Part shown: positions 32,693 to 41,330 of the stretch, in pieces | Position numbering within the stretch: position 1 is the stretch's first letter | Layout: each line of letters opens with the position of its first letter | DNA from: Streptomyces sp. CBMA123 | GTDB taxonomy: Bacteria > Actinomycetota > Actinomycetes > Streptomycetales > Streptomycetaceae | Length of the DNA: 42,029 nucleotides | Direction of reading: 5' to 3' | NCBI RefSeq assembly: GCF_014596465.1 | Contig: NZ_MECK01000607.1 | Span: 1 to 42,029 of the forward strand | Position numbers and translations under genes: made by a program | The notes under the pieces: generated by a model | The model's input: only the letters and a program-made list of their open reading frames with translations | Told to the model about the DNA's origin: nothing | The model's database searches: none

Positions 32693-32781
32693 CTCACCCG
32701 CGGGCGGGCCGACGGACGCGACGGAGCGTTCGGCGACATCCTCGTCCCGGCCCGTGTCAGAACGCAGATCGGTTGACGGCT

Positions 32782-34197
32782 ATGACGATGCATCGACGGC
32801 ACTTCCTACGGAGCGCAGGCCTGGGCCTGCCCAGTCTCGCCCTGCTCGCTTCCCTCTCCGCCTGCGACGACAACGGCGACAACGGGGGAAACGGCGAGGA
32901 GAGCGGGATGCCGGGCCCGTCCGGGCGTAAGAAGGTGATCGTCGTCGGCGCCGGGATCAGTGGTCTCGCCGCCGCGCGTGATCTGGCCGACAGGGGCCAC
33001 GAGGTGTCGGTGCTCGAAGCGCGCGACCGGATCGGCGGGCGGATCTGGACCAGCCAGAAGTGGGCCGGCGCCCCGCTCGATCTCGGCGCGTCGTGGATCC
33101 ACGGTATCGACGGCAATCCGATCACCGATCTGGCACAGAAGGCCGGTGCGAAGACGGTGGTGACCGACCTCGAAAGCGCCACCGACTACCTCGCCACCGG
33201 CCACGAGATCGAGGGCGCCCAGGCCCAGGCGCTCGATCGCTGGCGCAAGGCCGCCGCCAACGCACTGTCCGCCTTCCAGAAGAAGGATGACGATGATGCC
33301 TCGGTCCGCAGCGTCGTACAGGACGCGGTGGGCTGGTCCAAGCTCTCGGACTCCGACAAGGCGCTGGTGTCCTTCGCGCTGAACGACTACGAGCACGAGT
33401 ACTCGGGCAGCGCTGACCAGATGTCGGCCCTGTACTTCGACGACGACGCCAGGATCAAGGGCAAGGACGTGCTGTTCCCGGGCGGCTACGGGCAGATCAG
33501 CGACTACCTGGCCAAGGGGCTCTCCGTGCAGACCGGGCAGGTGGTTCAGCAGATCGACTGGAACTCCGGCGGGGTGACGGTCACCACCGTCAAGGGCGCC
33601 TTCCAGGCCGACCACGTCGTGGTCACCCTGCCGCTGGGCGTCCTGCAGAGCGGGGCGGTGAAGTTCGGCCCCGGCCTGCCGAAGGACAAGACCACCGCCA
33701 TCGGCAAGCTCGGCTCGGGTGTCCTCAACAAGTGCTACCTGCGCTTCCCCAAGGTGTTCTGGGCGGACACAGACTGGCTGGAGTACGTGCCGGACGTGGG
33801 CAAGTACGGGCAGTGGGCGCAGTGGATCAACGTCGCCCGGCCCACCGGCCAGCCGGTGCTGCTCGGCTTCAACGCTGGCGACGTCGGCCGCACCATCGAG
33901 GGCTGGAGCGACGCCCAGATCGTCGACAGTGCCATGAGCACCCTGAAGACGATCTACGGCGGCAACATTCCCCAGCCGACGGACTACCAGATCACGCGCT
34001 GGGCCTCCGACCCGTACGCATGCGGCTCGTACTCGTTCACCAAGCTCGGTGCCACGTCCGACATGCGCAACCAGCTCGCCGCCGGCGTGGACGGCCGGGT
34101 GCACTTCGCCGGAGAGGCGACGGACCGCAAGGACTACGCCACCGTCCACGGCGCCTACCGGTCGGGTCTTCGCGCGGCCAGGGAGATCACCGGCTGA
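32782..34197 (+). CDS. Exported flavin-dependent amine oxidase (lipoprotein or Tat substrate)
   Basis: 471 residues. The N-terminus HRRHFLRSAGLGLPSLALLA has a twin-arginine-like RRxFLR motif and a lipobox LSAC at 25-28, so it should be exported folded and perhaps lipid-anchored. The FAD-binding motif VIVVGAGISGLAAARDLADR (GxGxxG at 56-61) and ERIGGR-type loop (RDRIGGRIWTSQ) follow. The C-terminal HFAGEATDRKDYATVHGAYR closes the FAD site. This is the monoamine/polyamine oxidase family; the substrate is unknown. A weak ribosome site precedes ATG 32782 (a TTG at 32773 and an ATG at 32788 are alternatives). A decayed paralogue lies at 37224-38390. Confidence 0.9.
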   Translation: MTMHRRHFLRSAGLGLPSLALLASLSACDDNGDNGGNGEESGMPGPSGRKKVIVVGAGISGLAAARDLADRGHEVSVLEARDRIGGRIWTSQKWAGAPLDLGASWIHGIDGNPITDLAQKAGAKTVVTDLESATDYLATGHEIEGAQAQALDRWRKAAANALSAFQKKDDDDASVRSVVQDAVGWSKLSDSDKALVSFALNDYEHEYSGSADQMSALYFDDDARIKGKDVLFPGGYGQISDYLAKGLSVQTGQVVQQIDWNSGGVTVTTVKGAFQADHVVVTLPLGVLQSGAVKFGPGLPKDKTTAIGKLGSGVLNKCYLRFPKVFWADTDWLEYVPDVGKYGQWAQWINVARPTGQPVLLGFNAGDVGRTIEGWSDAQIVDSAMSTLKTIYGGNIPQPTDYQITRWASDPYACGSYSFTKLGATSDMRNQLAAGVDGRVHFAGEATDRKDYATVHGAYRSGLRAAREITG

Positions 34198-34568
34198 CAC
34201 CGCCGCGTGACCGAACCCCGGGTCGTTCTCCCCTCGTGCGGGCGACGGGGGACGACCCGGGAGCCGTCCACCAGGACCCCGTCGGTCGCCCTGCGGCCTG
34301 CGGGATGGCAGCCCCCTTCGGCGCGTACCCCCGAACGCACCGACGGGGGCGTCCGGCGGTCACGCTGCGGCCGGCCCGAAGGCGCCCTCATGAGCGGCCC
34401 CGGCACTCCGGGTGACCGGTCGAACGGGTCCGACCCAGGACGGTGATCGCGGCCGCACACGATCCGGTGCGGTTCCGGCCACCGGCGTGCACCCGGGGCT
34501 CCGCAGCATGCCGCCCCTGCCACCGCGTCCCCGCCCCCGTCCCCACCGCACCACCTGCTGGAGCCCTC
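34198..34568. other. Intergenic region, terminator plus kinase promoter region
   Basis: No gene visible in 371 bases. It begins with the strong hairpin at 34217-34261 and otherwise contains GC-rich sequence with no site I can name. Confidence 0.45.
34217..34261 (+). terminator. Terminator hairpin after the amine oxidase
   Basis: CCCGGGTCGT at 34217-34226 pairs with ACGACCCGGG at 34252-34261. The loop itself contains a shorter CCCC/GGGG stem. It starts 20 nt after the amine oxidase stop. Confidence 0.7.
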
Positions 34569-35648
34569 ATGACCACGCAGCCCTTCAGTGCCTCCTCCTC
34601 GGCCTTCGAGGCACTCGCCCCCGATGACCCCGGCGAGGTCGGGGGTTACCGCCTCCGCGCGCGGCTCGGTGCGGGCGGGATGGGGCGCGTCTACCTCGCG
34701 TACACCCCCGGTGGGCGTCCGGTCGCGCTCAAGGTGGTCCGGCCCGAGCTCGCGGAGGACGCCGAGTTCCGGCACCGGTTCGCCCAGGAGGTCGCCAGCG
34801 CCCGCCGGATCCACGGTCTCTACACCGCCCAGGTCGTCGACGCCGGCGTCGACGCCGCCTCCCCCTGGCTGGCCACCACGTTCGTGCCCGGTCCCTCCCT
34901 CCAGCAGGTCGTCCGGCGCCACGGTCCGCTGCCGGAGCGCACGGTCCTGCCGCTGCTCGCCGGCATCGCCGAGGCCCTGCAGGCGATCCACGCGGCGGGC
35001 GTCGTCCACCGCGACCTCAAGCCCGGCAACGTCCTGGTGGCCGCGGACGGGCCGCGCGTCATCGACTTCGGCATCGCAAGAGCCGCCGACGCCAGCCCGC
35101 TCACCGGCACGGGCCTGCTCATCGGCTCGCCGGGCTACATGGCCCCCGAGCAGGCCCTCGGACAGCCCGCCACCGCGGCCACCGACGTCTTCGCCCTGGG
35201 GGCCCTGATCGCGTACATCGGCTCCGGCGCACCGCCCTTCGGGGACGGGCCCGAGCCCACCACCCTCTACCGGGCGGTCCACGAGGAACCCGACCTCTCC
35301 CGCCTGCCGTACGGACTGCACGAACTGGTCCGGTACTGCCTGGCCAAGAACCCCGGGGACCGGCCGGGCACGGGTTGGCTGATCGAGGCCGTCCGCCACC
35401 ACCCCGCAACCGGCGGCGAACTCCGTTTCTCCGACGGCTGGTTGCCCCCAGGGGTAAGCGGCGAGCTGCACCGCCACACCGACCTGCCGACCGCACCCGC
35501 GCCGCCCGTCACCGTTCTCGACCGGGTACCGGCCCCGCCTGCACCCGCCCCGCCCATCCCCGTTCCCCCCCCCACGGGGGGACCGCTTCCGGCAGCGGAC
35601 GCAGGGTCGAGGCCACCACACGCCGGGGCGCCCGCGCCGCCGTCGTGA
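34569..35648 (+). CDS. Serine/threonine protein kinase, catalytic part
   Basis: 359 residues. All kinase hallmarks are present: GAGGMG (34-39), catalytic Lys55 in VALKVV, HRDLKPGN (147-154), DFG (166-168) and APE (192-194). It matches the Streptomyces Pkn family. A proline-rich linker (APPAPAPPIPVPPP) follows the domain. The frame then ends at TGA 35648 without a membrane anchor. The anchor and sensor domain are present just downstream in another frame (35582-36190). The frame break coincides with a run of nine C and six G at 35565-35581. GGAG 6 nt before the ATG. Confidence 0.9.
   Translation: MTTQPFSASSSAFEALAPDDPGEVGGYRLRARLGAGGMGRVYLAYTPGGRPVALKVVRPELAEDAEFRHRFAQEVASARRIHGLYTAQVVDAGVDAASPWLATTFVPGPSLQQVVRRHGPLPERTVLPLLAGIAEALQAIHAAGVVHRDLKPGNVLVAADGPRVIDFGIARAADASPLTGTGLLIGSPGYMAPEQALGQPATAATDVFALGALIAYIGSGAPPFGDGPEPTTLYRAVHEEPDLSRLPYGLHELVRYCLAKNPGDRPGTGWLIEAVRHHPATGGELRFSDGWLPPGVSGELHRHTDLPTAPAPPVTVLDRVPAPPAPAPPIPVPPPTGGPLPAADAGSRPPHAGAPAPPS
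35565..35581. repeat. C9-A-C-G6 homopolymer tract in the kinase gene
   Basis: Nine C (35565-35573) followed by ACG and further G to give a G6 run (35576-35581). It is the only comparable tract in the window and sits exactly at the frame break. Confidence 0.9.
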
Positions 35649-36190
35649 CGGTGGCCACCCTCCTCCTCGGCGCCGCGGCGGCCTACGTCCTGCTCGACTA
35701 CACCGACTACTTCGACGATTCCGCCGAGCAGAACACCGGCAGGCAGAACACGGCCGCCGCCCTCCTGCCGTCCGCCACACCCGTCCCGCCCGCCTCCTCA
35801 CACGAGGCCGGGGTCCCCGGCTACACCACCGTCTACACCGACCTCGAACTCACCTCGCCCGACCGGGACCACGAGTTCGACCTCAAGGACGGGAAGGTCA
35901 CCCAGGATGCCAGTGCCTGGTACCTGGCCCGTCAGGCCGGCGCCTTCTACATCCAGGAGGACGGCGACGCATACGTCCCGCCGGCCGGTCCCCTCACCCT
36001 CATCGACTGCCTCAAGGGCATCGAAACGCAGCCCACCTCCGCCCTGCCGTTCACCACACTGCGTGCCGATCGCAGCTTCTGCGTCCGCGCCTCGGGCGGC
36101 CAGGATGTCGCCGTCGTCCGTACGCTCGCCACCGCCACGACCGACGGCCCGGTGAGAGTCTCCATCACTTACTACCGGCGCTCGGCCTGA
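35582..36190 (+). pseudogene. Frame-shifted membrane/sensor half of the kinase
   Basis: In the +2 frame relative to the kinase, RRVEATTRRGARAAVVTVAT leads into one transmembrane helix (VVTVATLLLGAAAAYVLLDY) and an extracellular domain of about 160 residues (PGYTTVYTDLELTSPDRDHE, SFCVRASGGQDVAVV). It has no start codon of its own and makes sense only as the C-terminus of the kinase, as in other Pkn kinases. One extra base in the C9/G6 tract would join the two into a protein of about 540 residues. Either slippage control, a natural mutation or a sequencing error. Confidence 0.75.
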
Positions 36191-36214
36191 TCGATCCGCC
36201 CCTCGGTCCCCCAG

Positions 36215-36662
36215 TCGAAGCGACGGGGGCAAGGCAGCCCGGGCGCCGGTCCTCGCGCCGCCCTCCGTGAAGCCCTGGAAGCCGTCGGAGGTGTGTTCGC
36301 CGGCGGAGTGCAGTCGGCCCTGGGCCGTCCCCTCGTGGCCGGTGTGGGTGGTGAGGTGGCTCACCGGCCAGTAGGAGTAGACCCTGTGGGTGTACGGGTC
36401 GAGGTGCCAGGCGGACAGAGTGGCCCGGCCGTTCCACGCCGCCGCGGTGCCCGGCCAGCGCTGGTCCATCCGGCCGAGGTAGCCGCGGACGAGGCCCGCC
36501 GGGTCCGGCGTGGAGGCGTTCGTGAAGGCCCGGGGCGGAGTGAGCGAGGAGGCGGGCGTACCGCCGCCGTACTGGACCGGGATGCCGTAGGTGCCGCGCC
36601 CGGCCGCAGGTGACGTCCCAGGCCTGCTGGAACGGCAGGTCGGAGCAACGGGTCGGCCTGAG
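36215..36662 (-). pseudogene. C-terminal fragment of a second flavin monoamine oxidase
   Basis: The fragment reads SDLPFQQAWDVTCGR (around 36650), then in another frame GTYGIPVQYGGGTPASSL, WNGRATLSAWHLDPYTHRVY, YWPVSHLTTHTGHEGTAQGR and LHSAGEHTSDGFQGFTEGGA. The last matches the FAD-closing motif of flavin monoamine and L-amino-acid oxidases (HFAGEHTS...QGFxEGG). It is a different subfamily from the amine oxidase at 32782. No N-terminus or FAD-binding start is present. It lies directly after the permease fragment. Confidence 0.65.
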
Positions 36663-36675
36663 CCTCGGTGCTGGG

Positions 36676-37223
36676 CTACGCCGCTGTGTCCGCGAGGCGG
36701 CGGCGCCTGGCCAACGGGAGGTAGAGCAGCGCGCAGGAGCCGACGGCGACGAGGCAGTAGGTCACCGCCCTGGCACCGTTCTCCACGTACTGCTGCCACG
36801 TGGCCCACGCGCAGACGCCGGTCAGGCTCAGGGTCACGAAGGACAGGCCGATGGCCCCGCCGGGGACGTGGTAGGGGCGTTCCAGGTCGGGTTCGCGCAC
36901 CCGCAGAGCGATGAGTGCGGCGACTTCGAGCAGGAGCGTGATGTTGGCGAGGAAGACGTCCGCGATGATCAGGCTGGTGAAGCTGCTCAGGCAGAACAGG
37001 GCGTAGATCGCGGAGGAGCCGATGAGGGAGACGACCGGGACCCGGTGGCGGGCGGTCCTCCTCGCCACCCAGGCCGGGAAGTAGCCGTCCTGCGCCAGGA
37101 CGAAGGGCACCCGGGCGCTGGAGGTGAGGAGCGCGGAGAACATCGCGCCGGCGGCGATCATGCCGCCGACCGTCACGGCGGTGCGCAGCCACGGTCCGCC
37201 CAGGGCTCCGGCCACGTCCGAGA
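36676..37223 (-). pseudogene. C-terminal half of an APC amino acid permease, fused to an amine oxidase fragment
   Basis: About 182 residues from PFSDVAGALGGPWLRTAVTV through VGGMIAAGAMFSALLTSSAR, SLIGSSAIYALFCLSSFTSL, LANITLLLEVAALIALRVRE and GLSFVTLSLTGVCAWATWQQ to LARRRRLADTAA. These are the last five or six helices of an APC-family transporter. The N-terminal helices are absent; instead the frame runs directly into the decayed amine oxidase. Compared with the scrambled permease at 20285-21023 it is a different protein. Frame intact but without a start. Confidence 0.75.
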
Positions 37224-38390
37224 AAGGAGTACGAGCCCAGTGCGTACGGGTCGGAGGCCCAGCGGGTGATCTGGAACTCGGTCGGTGCGGGGGACGTCGT
37301 TGCCGCAGATGGTCTTCAGGCTGGTCATGGCGCTGTCGACGATCTGGTTGTCGCTCCAGCTCTCGGTGGTGCGGCCGAAGTCGGCGGCGTTGAAACCGAG
37401 CAGCACGGGCTGCCCGGTGGGGCAGGCGACGTTGATCCACTGCGCCCACTGGCCCGTCGTGGTCCGGGGCGGGCAGGTACATCAGCCAGTCGGTCTCCGC
37501 CCAGAACACCTTCGGGAAGCGCAGGTAGCACTTGTCGAGCACGCCCACGCCGAGCCTGCCGATCGCGGTCTGCCTGTCCTCGGGCAGGCCGGGGCCGAAG
37601 GTGACCGCGCCGCTTTGCAGGACGCCCAGGGGCAGCGTGACCACCACGTGGTCGGCCTGGAGGGTTCCCCTGTCGGTGGTGACGGTCACGCCGTCGGAGG
37701 TCCAGTCGATCCGCTTGACGACCTGCCCGGTCTGCACCGTCAGGTCCTTGGCGAGGTGGTCGGTGACGGAGCCGTAGCCGTCGGGGAACAGCACGTCCTT
37801 GCCCTTGATCCTGGCGTCGTCGTCGAAGTACAGGCCGGACATCCGGTCGACGCTGCCCGCGTAATCGTGCTCGTAGTCGTTCAGCGCGAAGGACACCAGG
37901 GCCTTGTCGGAGTCGGTGAGGTTCGACCATCCGAGTGCCTTCTGGACGATGTCGCGCACCGCGGCGTCCTGGTTGTCGTCGCCCTGGAACGTCGAAAGAG
38001 CCTTCGCGGTGTCCTGCTGCCGGCGCTGCAGCGCCTGCGTCTGGGCATCGGAGAACTCCTGTCCGTCGGACGCGTAGTCGGTGGCGCTCTCGGGGTCGGT
38101 CACCACGCTCCTCGCGCCGGCCTGCTTCGCCAGGTCGGTGATCGGGTTGCCGTCGACGTCGGGATCCACGACGCACCCAGGTCAAGCGGCACCCCGGCCC
38201 ACTTCTGGCTGGTCCAGACCCGCCCGCCGATCCGCTCGCGGGCTTCGAGTACCGACACGTCCTGCCCCTTGTCGGCCAGGTACCGCGCGGTCCCCAGACC
38301 ACTGATCCCGGCACCGACGACCACCACCTTCCGGCGCCCGGACGAGCGCGGCGGGCTGTTCTCCGTTCCGCCGTCGTATGGGCCACCGGC
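37224..38390 (-). pseudogene. Decayed paralogue of the amine oxidase
   Basis: A close match to the intact enzyme at 32782-34197, spread over several frames: RKVVVVGAGISGLGTARYLA then PLDLGASWI; after a lost base near 38168, DGNPITDLAKQAGARSVVTD through FPKVFWAETDWLMYLPA; after an extra base near 37459, GQWAQWINVACPTGQPVLLG; after an extra C near 37285, PTEFQITRWASDPYALGSYS. It then ends abruptly at the permease junction, missing the C-terminal FAD motif. The signal peptide is also absent. Loss at both ends and three frameshifts show a dead gene. Confidence 0.8.
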
Positions 38391-38435
38391 GCGGTCCAAG
38401 AGGCCGCTGACCGGCCACCAGGTACCCGGCGCCGA

Positions 38436-39848
38436 TCAGCGGACGAGCACCCGTTCGCCCGAGCGGGGCACCACGGCCGTCCAGCCGAGTTCGCGGTCGA
38501 TCCGGTCGCGCAGCGCCTGCGAGCCCTCCGGTTCGCCGTGCACGAGGTAGACGGCGCTGGGCGGTGGGGCATGCCGCAGCCAGTCGATGATCTCGCCGGC
38601 GTCGGCGTGCGCGGAGAAGGCGGGGACGTTGACGACCTCGGCGCGCACCGGGACGTAGCTGCCGTACATCTTGAGCGCGCGGGCGCCGTCCACCAGGTCC
38701 CGGGCGCGGGTGCCCTCGGCGGCGTAGCCGACCACGACGACGGTGTTGCGGGCGTCGGGCAGCAGGCGGGCGAGATGGTGGACGACGCGGCCGCCGGTGG
38801 CCATGCCGGAGGCGGAGACGATGACGGCCGGGCCGTGGGCGTGGTCCAGGGCGAGTGACTCCTGGAGCGAGCGGATCAGGGTGAACGGCTCGGGATCCAG
38901 CGCGGTCGGGCCCTCGGCGAGGACGTCCGGGCGCAGCTGGTCGGAGCCGGCCGCGAAGGCCTCCCGGTAGATCTGCAGGGTGGCCAGCGCCATCGGGCTG
39001 TCCACGTACACCGGGACGTGGGCGGAAAGGCGGCCGGCCTTGCGCAGCTCGGTCAGCTGGTGCAGGACGACCTCGGTGCGGTCGACGGCGAAGGACGGGA
39101 TGACGACGGTCCCGCCGCGGGCCAGGGTGCGCTCCAGGGCCGCGGCAAACCATTCGCGGGCGGCCGTCTCCTCGTGGTGGCGGTGGCCGTAGGTGGACTC
39201 CATGAGCAGGACGTCGGCGCCGGTGAAGGGTTCGGGCGGGCGCAGCAGCGGATGGACGGGGCGGCCGAGGTCGCCGCTGGCGGCGATGGTGTGGCCGTCT
39301 TCGAGCGTGAGGTGGGCCCAGGCGGAGCCGAGGATGTGTCCGGCGCGGTGCAGCCGGAGCACGATGCCGGTGGTGATCTCGATGTCGGTGTCCAACGGGA
39401 CGGGGTCGAACATCCGCAGGGCGTTCTCGACGTCCTTGTCGTCGTAGAGCGGCTGGGCCGGCCGGTGTTTGGACCAGCCGTGCTCGTTGGCGTGGTCCGC
39501 CTCCTCCCGCTGCAGGTGGGCGCTGTCGCGCAGGATCAGCTCGGCGATCCGGGCAGTGTCGGGGGTGGTGAGGATCGGGCCGCGGAAGCCGTCCCGGACG
39601 AGGCGCGGCAGGTAGCCGCAGTGGTCCAGGTGGGCGTGGGTGAGCACCACGGCCCGTACGTCGGCCGGGTCGAGCGGCAGCGGGCGCCGGTTGCGGCGGC
39701 GCAGCTCGGCCAGGCCCTGGAACAGGCCGCAGTCGATCATCAGACGGGCGTGGTCGGTCTCGACCAGGAACTTGCTGCCGGTGACGGTGCCCACGCCACC
39801 GAGGAAGGTGAGCAGGCCGGGCCGGGGTGTGTGGGCTTCCGTGGTCAT
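38436..39848 (-). CDS. MBL-fold / beta-CASP hydrolase (RNA-processing nuclease family)
   Basis: 470 residues. LTFLGGVGTVTGSKFLVE opens the metallo-beta-lactamase domain and THAHLDHCGYLP (70-81) is the zinc-binding HxHxDH motif. Further metal ligands lie in HRAGHILGSAWA and SGDLGRP. A beta-CASP insert (VVIPSFAVDRTEVVL, VYVDSPMA, VIVSASGMATGGRV) and the C-terminal VNVPAFSAHADAGEI with RMBL-type HGE follow. Homologues are the archaeal CPSF/bacterial YSH1-like endo- or exoribonucleases. GGAGG before the ATG. It is divergent from the CBS-BON operon, with a double box between. The stop lies close to the pseudogene block. Confidence 0.92.
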   Translation of the reverse strand: MTTEAHTPRPGLLTFLGGVGTVTGSKFLVETDHARLMIDCGLFQGLAELRRRNRRPLPLDPADVRAVVLTHAHLDHCGYLPRLVRDGFRGPILTTPDTARIAELILRDSAHLQREEADHANEHGWSKHRPAQPLYDDKDVENALRMFDPVPLDTDIEITTGIVLRLHRAGHILGSAWAHLTLEDGHTIAASGDLGRPVHPLLRPPEPFTGADVLLMESTYGHRHHEETAAREWFAAALERTLARGGTVVIPSFAVDRTEVVLHQLTELRKAGRLSAHVPVYVDSPMALATLQIYREAFAAGSDQLRPDVLAEGPTALDPEPFTLIRSLQESLALDHAHGPAVIVSASGMATGGRVVHHLARLLPDARNTVVVVGYAAEGTRARDLVDGARALKMYGSYVPVRAEVVNVPAFSAHADAGEIIDWLRHAPPPSAVYLVHGEPEGSQALRDRIDRELGWTAVVPRSGERVLVR

Positions 39849-39907
39849 GGCCGCCTCCAGAGAGGTACGGATCCTCCCATGCTCCCGCCGTACGGTCGCG
39901 CTGTCCT

Positions 39908-39922
39908 GGGCCGGATCGGCCC
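39908..39922. promoter_or_regulatory. Putative DosR/OsdR-type box (toward the MBL gene)
   Basis: GGGCC-GGATC-GGCCC, 59 nt upstream of the MBL gene start. The 8-nt gap to the next box allows cooperative binding. Confidence 0.6.
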
Positions 39923-39930
39923 TGTCCGCG

Positions 39931-39945
39931 GGGACCGTACGGCCC
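39931..39945. promoter_or_regulatory. Putative DosR/OsdR-type box (toward the CBS-BON genes)
   Basis: GGGAC-CGTAC-GGCCC, 63 nt upstream of ATG 40009. The left half GGGAC equals the M. tuberculosis DosR half-site. Confidence 0.6.
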
Positions 39946-40008
39946 TGTCCGGCGGCGGCCGGTGCGGCGGAGAGTGAAGGCGGGACCACCCGAGGAGGAG
40001 TGAGGACG

Positions 40009-40704
40009 ATGCAGCACCGCAGCGTCAATGACGTGATGACCCGTGAGGTCGTCACCGCCCGGCCCGACACGCCGTTCAAGGAGATCGCGGCGCTGTTCCA
40101 CCGCAACGACATCACCGCGATCCCGGTGATCGACGACCAGCGCCGACCGCTCGGCATGGTCTCGGAGGCCGACCTGCTTCGCAAGGAGGCCGTTCTGCCG
40201 GACCCGGAGGGCCGCTTCCCGGGCCGCTGGCTGGACGCGAGCGACCGCGCCCGCGCCGAGGCCGAGACCGCCGGCGGGCTGATGACCAGTCCCGCCGTCA
40301 CCGCCCGCCCCGGCTGGTCGGTGCCGGAGGCCGCTCGGGCCATGGACAAACACAAGGTCAAGCGCCTGCCCGTGATCGACGAGATCGGCCGCCTGGTCGG
40401 CATCGTGAGCCGCCGCGACCTGCTCCAGGTCTTCCTGCGACACGACGCGGCCATCCGGGAGGAGATCACCCACGATGTCCTCGGCCAGACCCTCTGGCTC
40501 GCCCCCGGTGATGTCCAGGTGGCGGTGCACGACGGTGTGGTCACGCTCAAGGGCAGGCTTCCGCGCCGCAGCCTGGTCCCGATCGCCGAACAGCTCTGCC
40601 GCGCCGTGGACGGCGTGGTCGCCGTCCACCACACCCTCGACTGGACCGAGGACGACACCGATCCGGCCGTGGAACGCCCCCGCGCCTACCGCGCCGCTTC
40701 GTAG
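40009..40704 (+). CDS. CBS-CBS-BON domain protein
   Basis: 231 residues. Two CBS motifs: VNDVMTREVVTARPDTPFKE ... IPVIDDQRRPLGMVSEADLL (about 5-57) and GLMTSPAVTARPGWSVPEAA ... LPVIDEIGRLVGIVSRRDLL (about 90-143). A BON domain follows (DVQVAVHDGVVTLKGRLPRR, about 168-215), which binds lipids or proteins in other contexts. The pair presumably senses adenylates. GAGGAGGAG precedes the ATG. It forms an operon with the next gene (9-nt gap). Confidence 0.92.
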   Translation: MQHRSVNDVMTREVVTARPDTPFKEIAALFHRNDITAIPVIDDQRRPLGMVSEADLLRKEAVLPDPEGRFPGRWLDASDRARAEAETAGGLMTSPAVTARPGWSVPEAARAMDKHKVKRLPVIDEIGRLVGIVSRRDLLQVFLRHDAAIREEITHDVLGQTLWLAPGDVQVAVHDGVVTLKGRLPRRSLVPIAEQLCRAVDGVVAVHHTLDWTEDDTDPAVERPRAYRAAS

Positions 40705-40713
40705 GAGGCCACG

Positions 40714-41316
40714 ATGACCCGCACACCGAGCACGGTCGCCGACGTCATGACCCACGCCGTGGTCGCCGTCGGCCGCGACGCGGACTTCCGTGAGGTCGCG
40801 GAGACCCTGCAGCGCTGGCAGGTCAGCGCGCTTCCCGTGCTGACCGGCGACGGTCGGGTGATCGGGGTGGTCTCCGAGGCCGACCTGCTCACCGCCCGTG
40901 ACCGCGACGGCGAGCGCGCCGACGCCCTGACGGCCGGGCGGATGATGTCCGTCCCGGCGGTCACCGTGCACCCGGGCAGCCCGCTCGGCGAGGCCGCCCG
41001 GGCGATGGCCCGCGGCCACCTCAAGCGGCTCCCGGTCGTGGACGAGGAGGACTACCTGGTCGGCATCGTCAGCCGGGGCGACCTGTTGAAGGTCTACCTC
41101 GGCGACGACCGGGAACTCGCCGACCGCGTCCGCCTCGAACTGGTCGCCACCCTCGGCCCCGCCGCTGCGGTGGACACCGACGTCCGCTCCGAGAACGGCC
41201 GGATCACCCTGAGCGGCGGCCTGCCGGACACGGTCTCCGTGCCTGTCCTGGAGTGCCTGGTGTGCTCCGTGCCCGGGGTGGTCGGCGTGGAGCTGCGGCT
41301 CGCCGCCCCGGCCTGA
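40714..41316 (+). CDS. CBS-CBS-BON domain protein (second copy)
   Basis: 200 residues: TVADVMTHAVVAVGRDADFR ... LPVLTGDGRVIGVVSEADLL, then RMMSVPAVTVHPGSPLGEAA ... LPVVDEEDYLVGIVSRGDLL, then a BON-like end (VRSENGRITLSGGLPDTVSV). It has the same architecture as the preceding gene and probably arose by tandem duplication. TAGGAGG precedes the ATG. Both genes are likely expressed with the divergent MBL gene during stress. Confidence 0.92.
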   Translation: MTRTPSTVADVMTHAVVAVGRDADFREVAETLQRWQVSALPVLTGDGRVIGVVSEADLLTARDRDGERADALTAGRMMSVPAVTVHPGSPLGEAARAMARGHLKRLPVVDEEDYLVGIVSRGDLLKVYLGDDRELADRVRLELVATLGPAAAVDTDVRSENGRITLSGGLPDTVSVPVLECLVCSVPGVVGVELRLAAPA

Positions 41317-41330
41317 CGGGGGCTGGGCGG

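Larger units (their letters stand above)
32303..32781. other. TetR terminator, O2 promoter and amine oxidase leader
   Basis: No gene in these 479 bases. It holds the tetR terminator hairpin (32311-32343), the promoter/operator O2 (32530-32557), and a leader of about 215 nt before the amine oxidase, with a perfect hairpin at 32676-32692. Confidence 0.6.
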
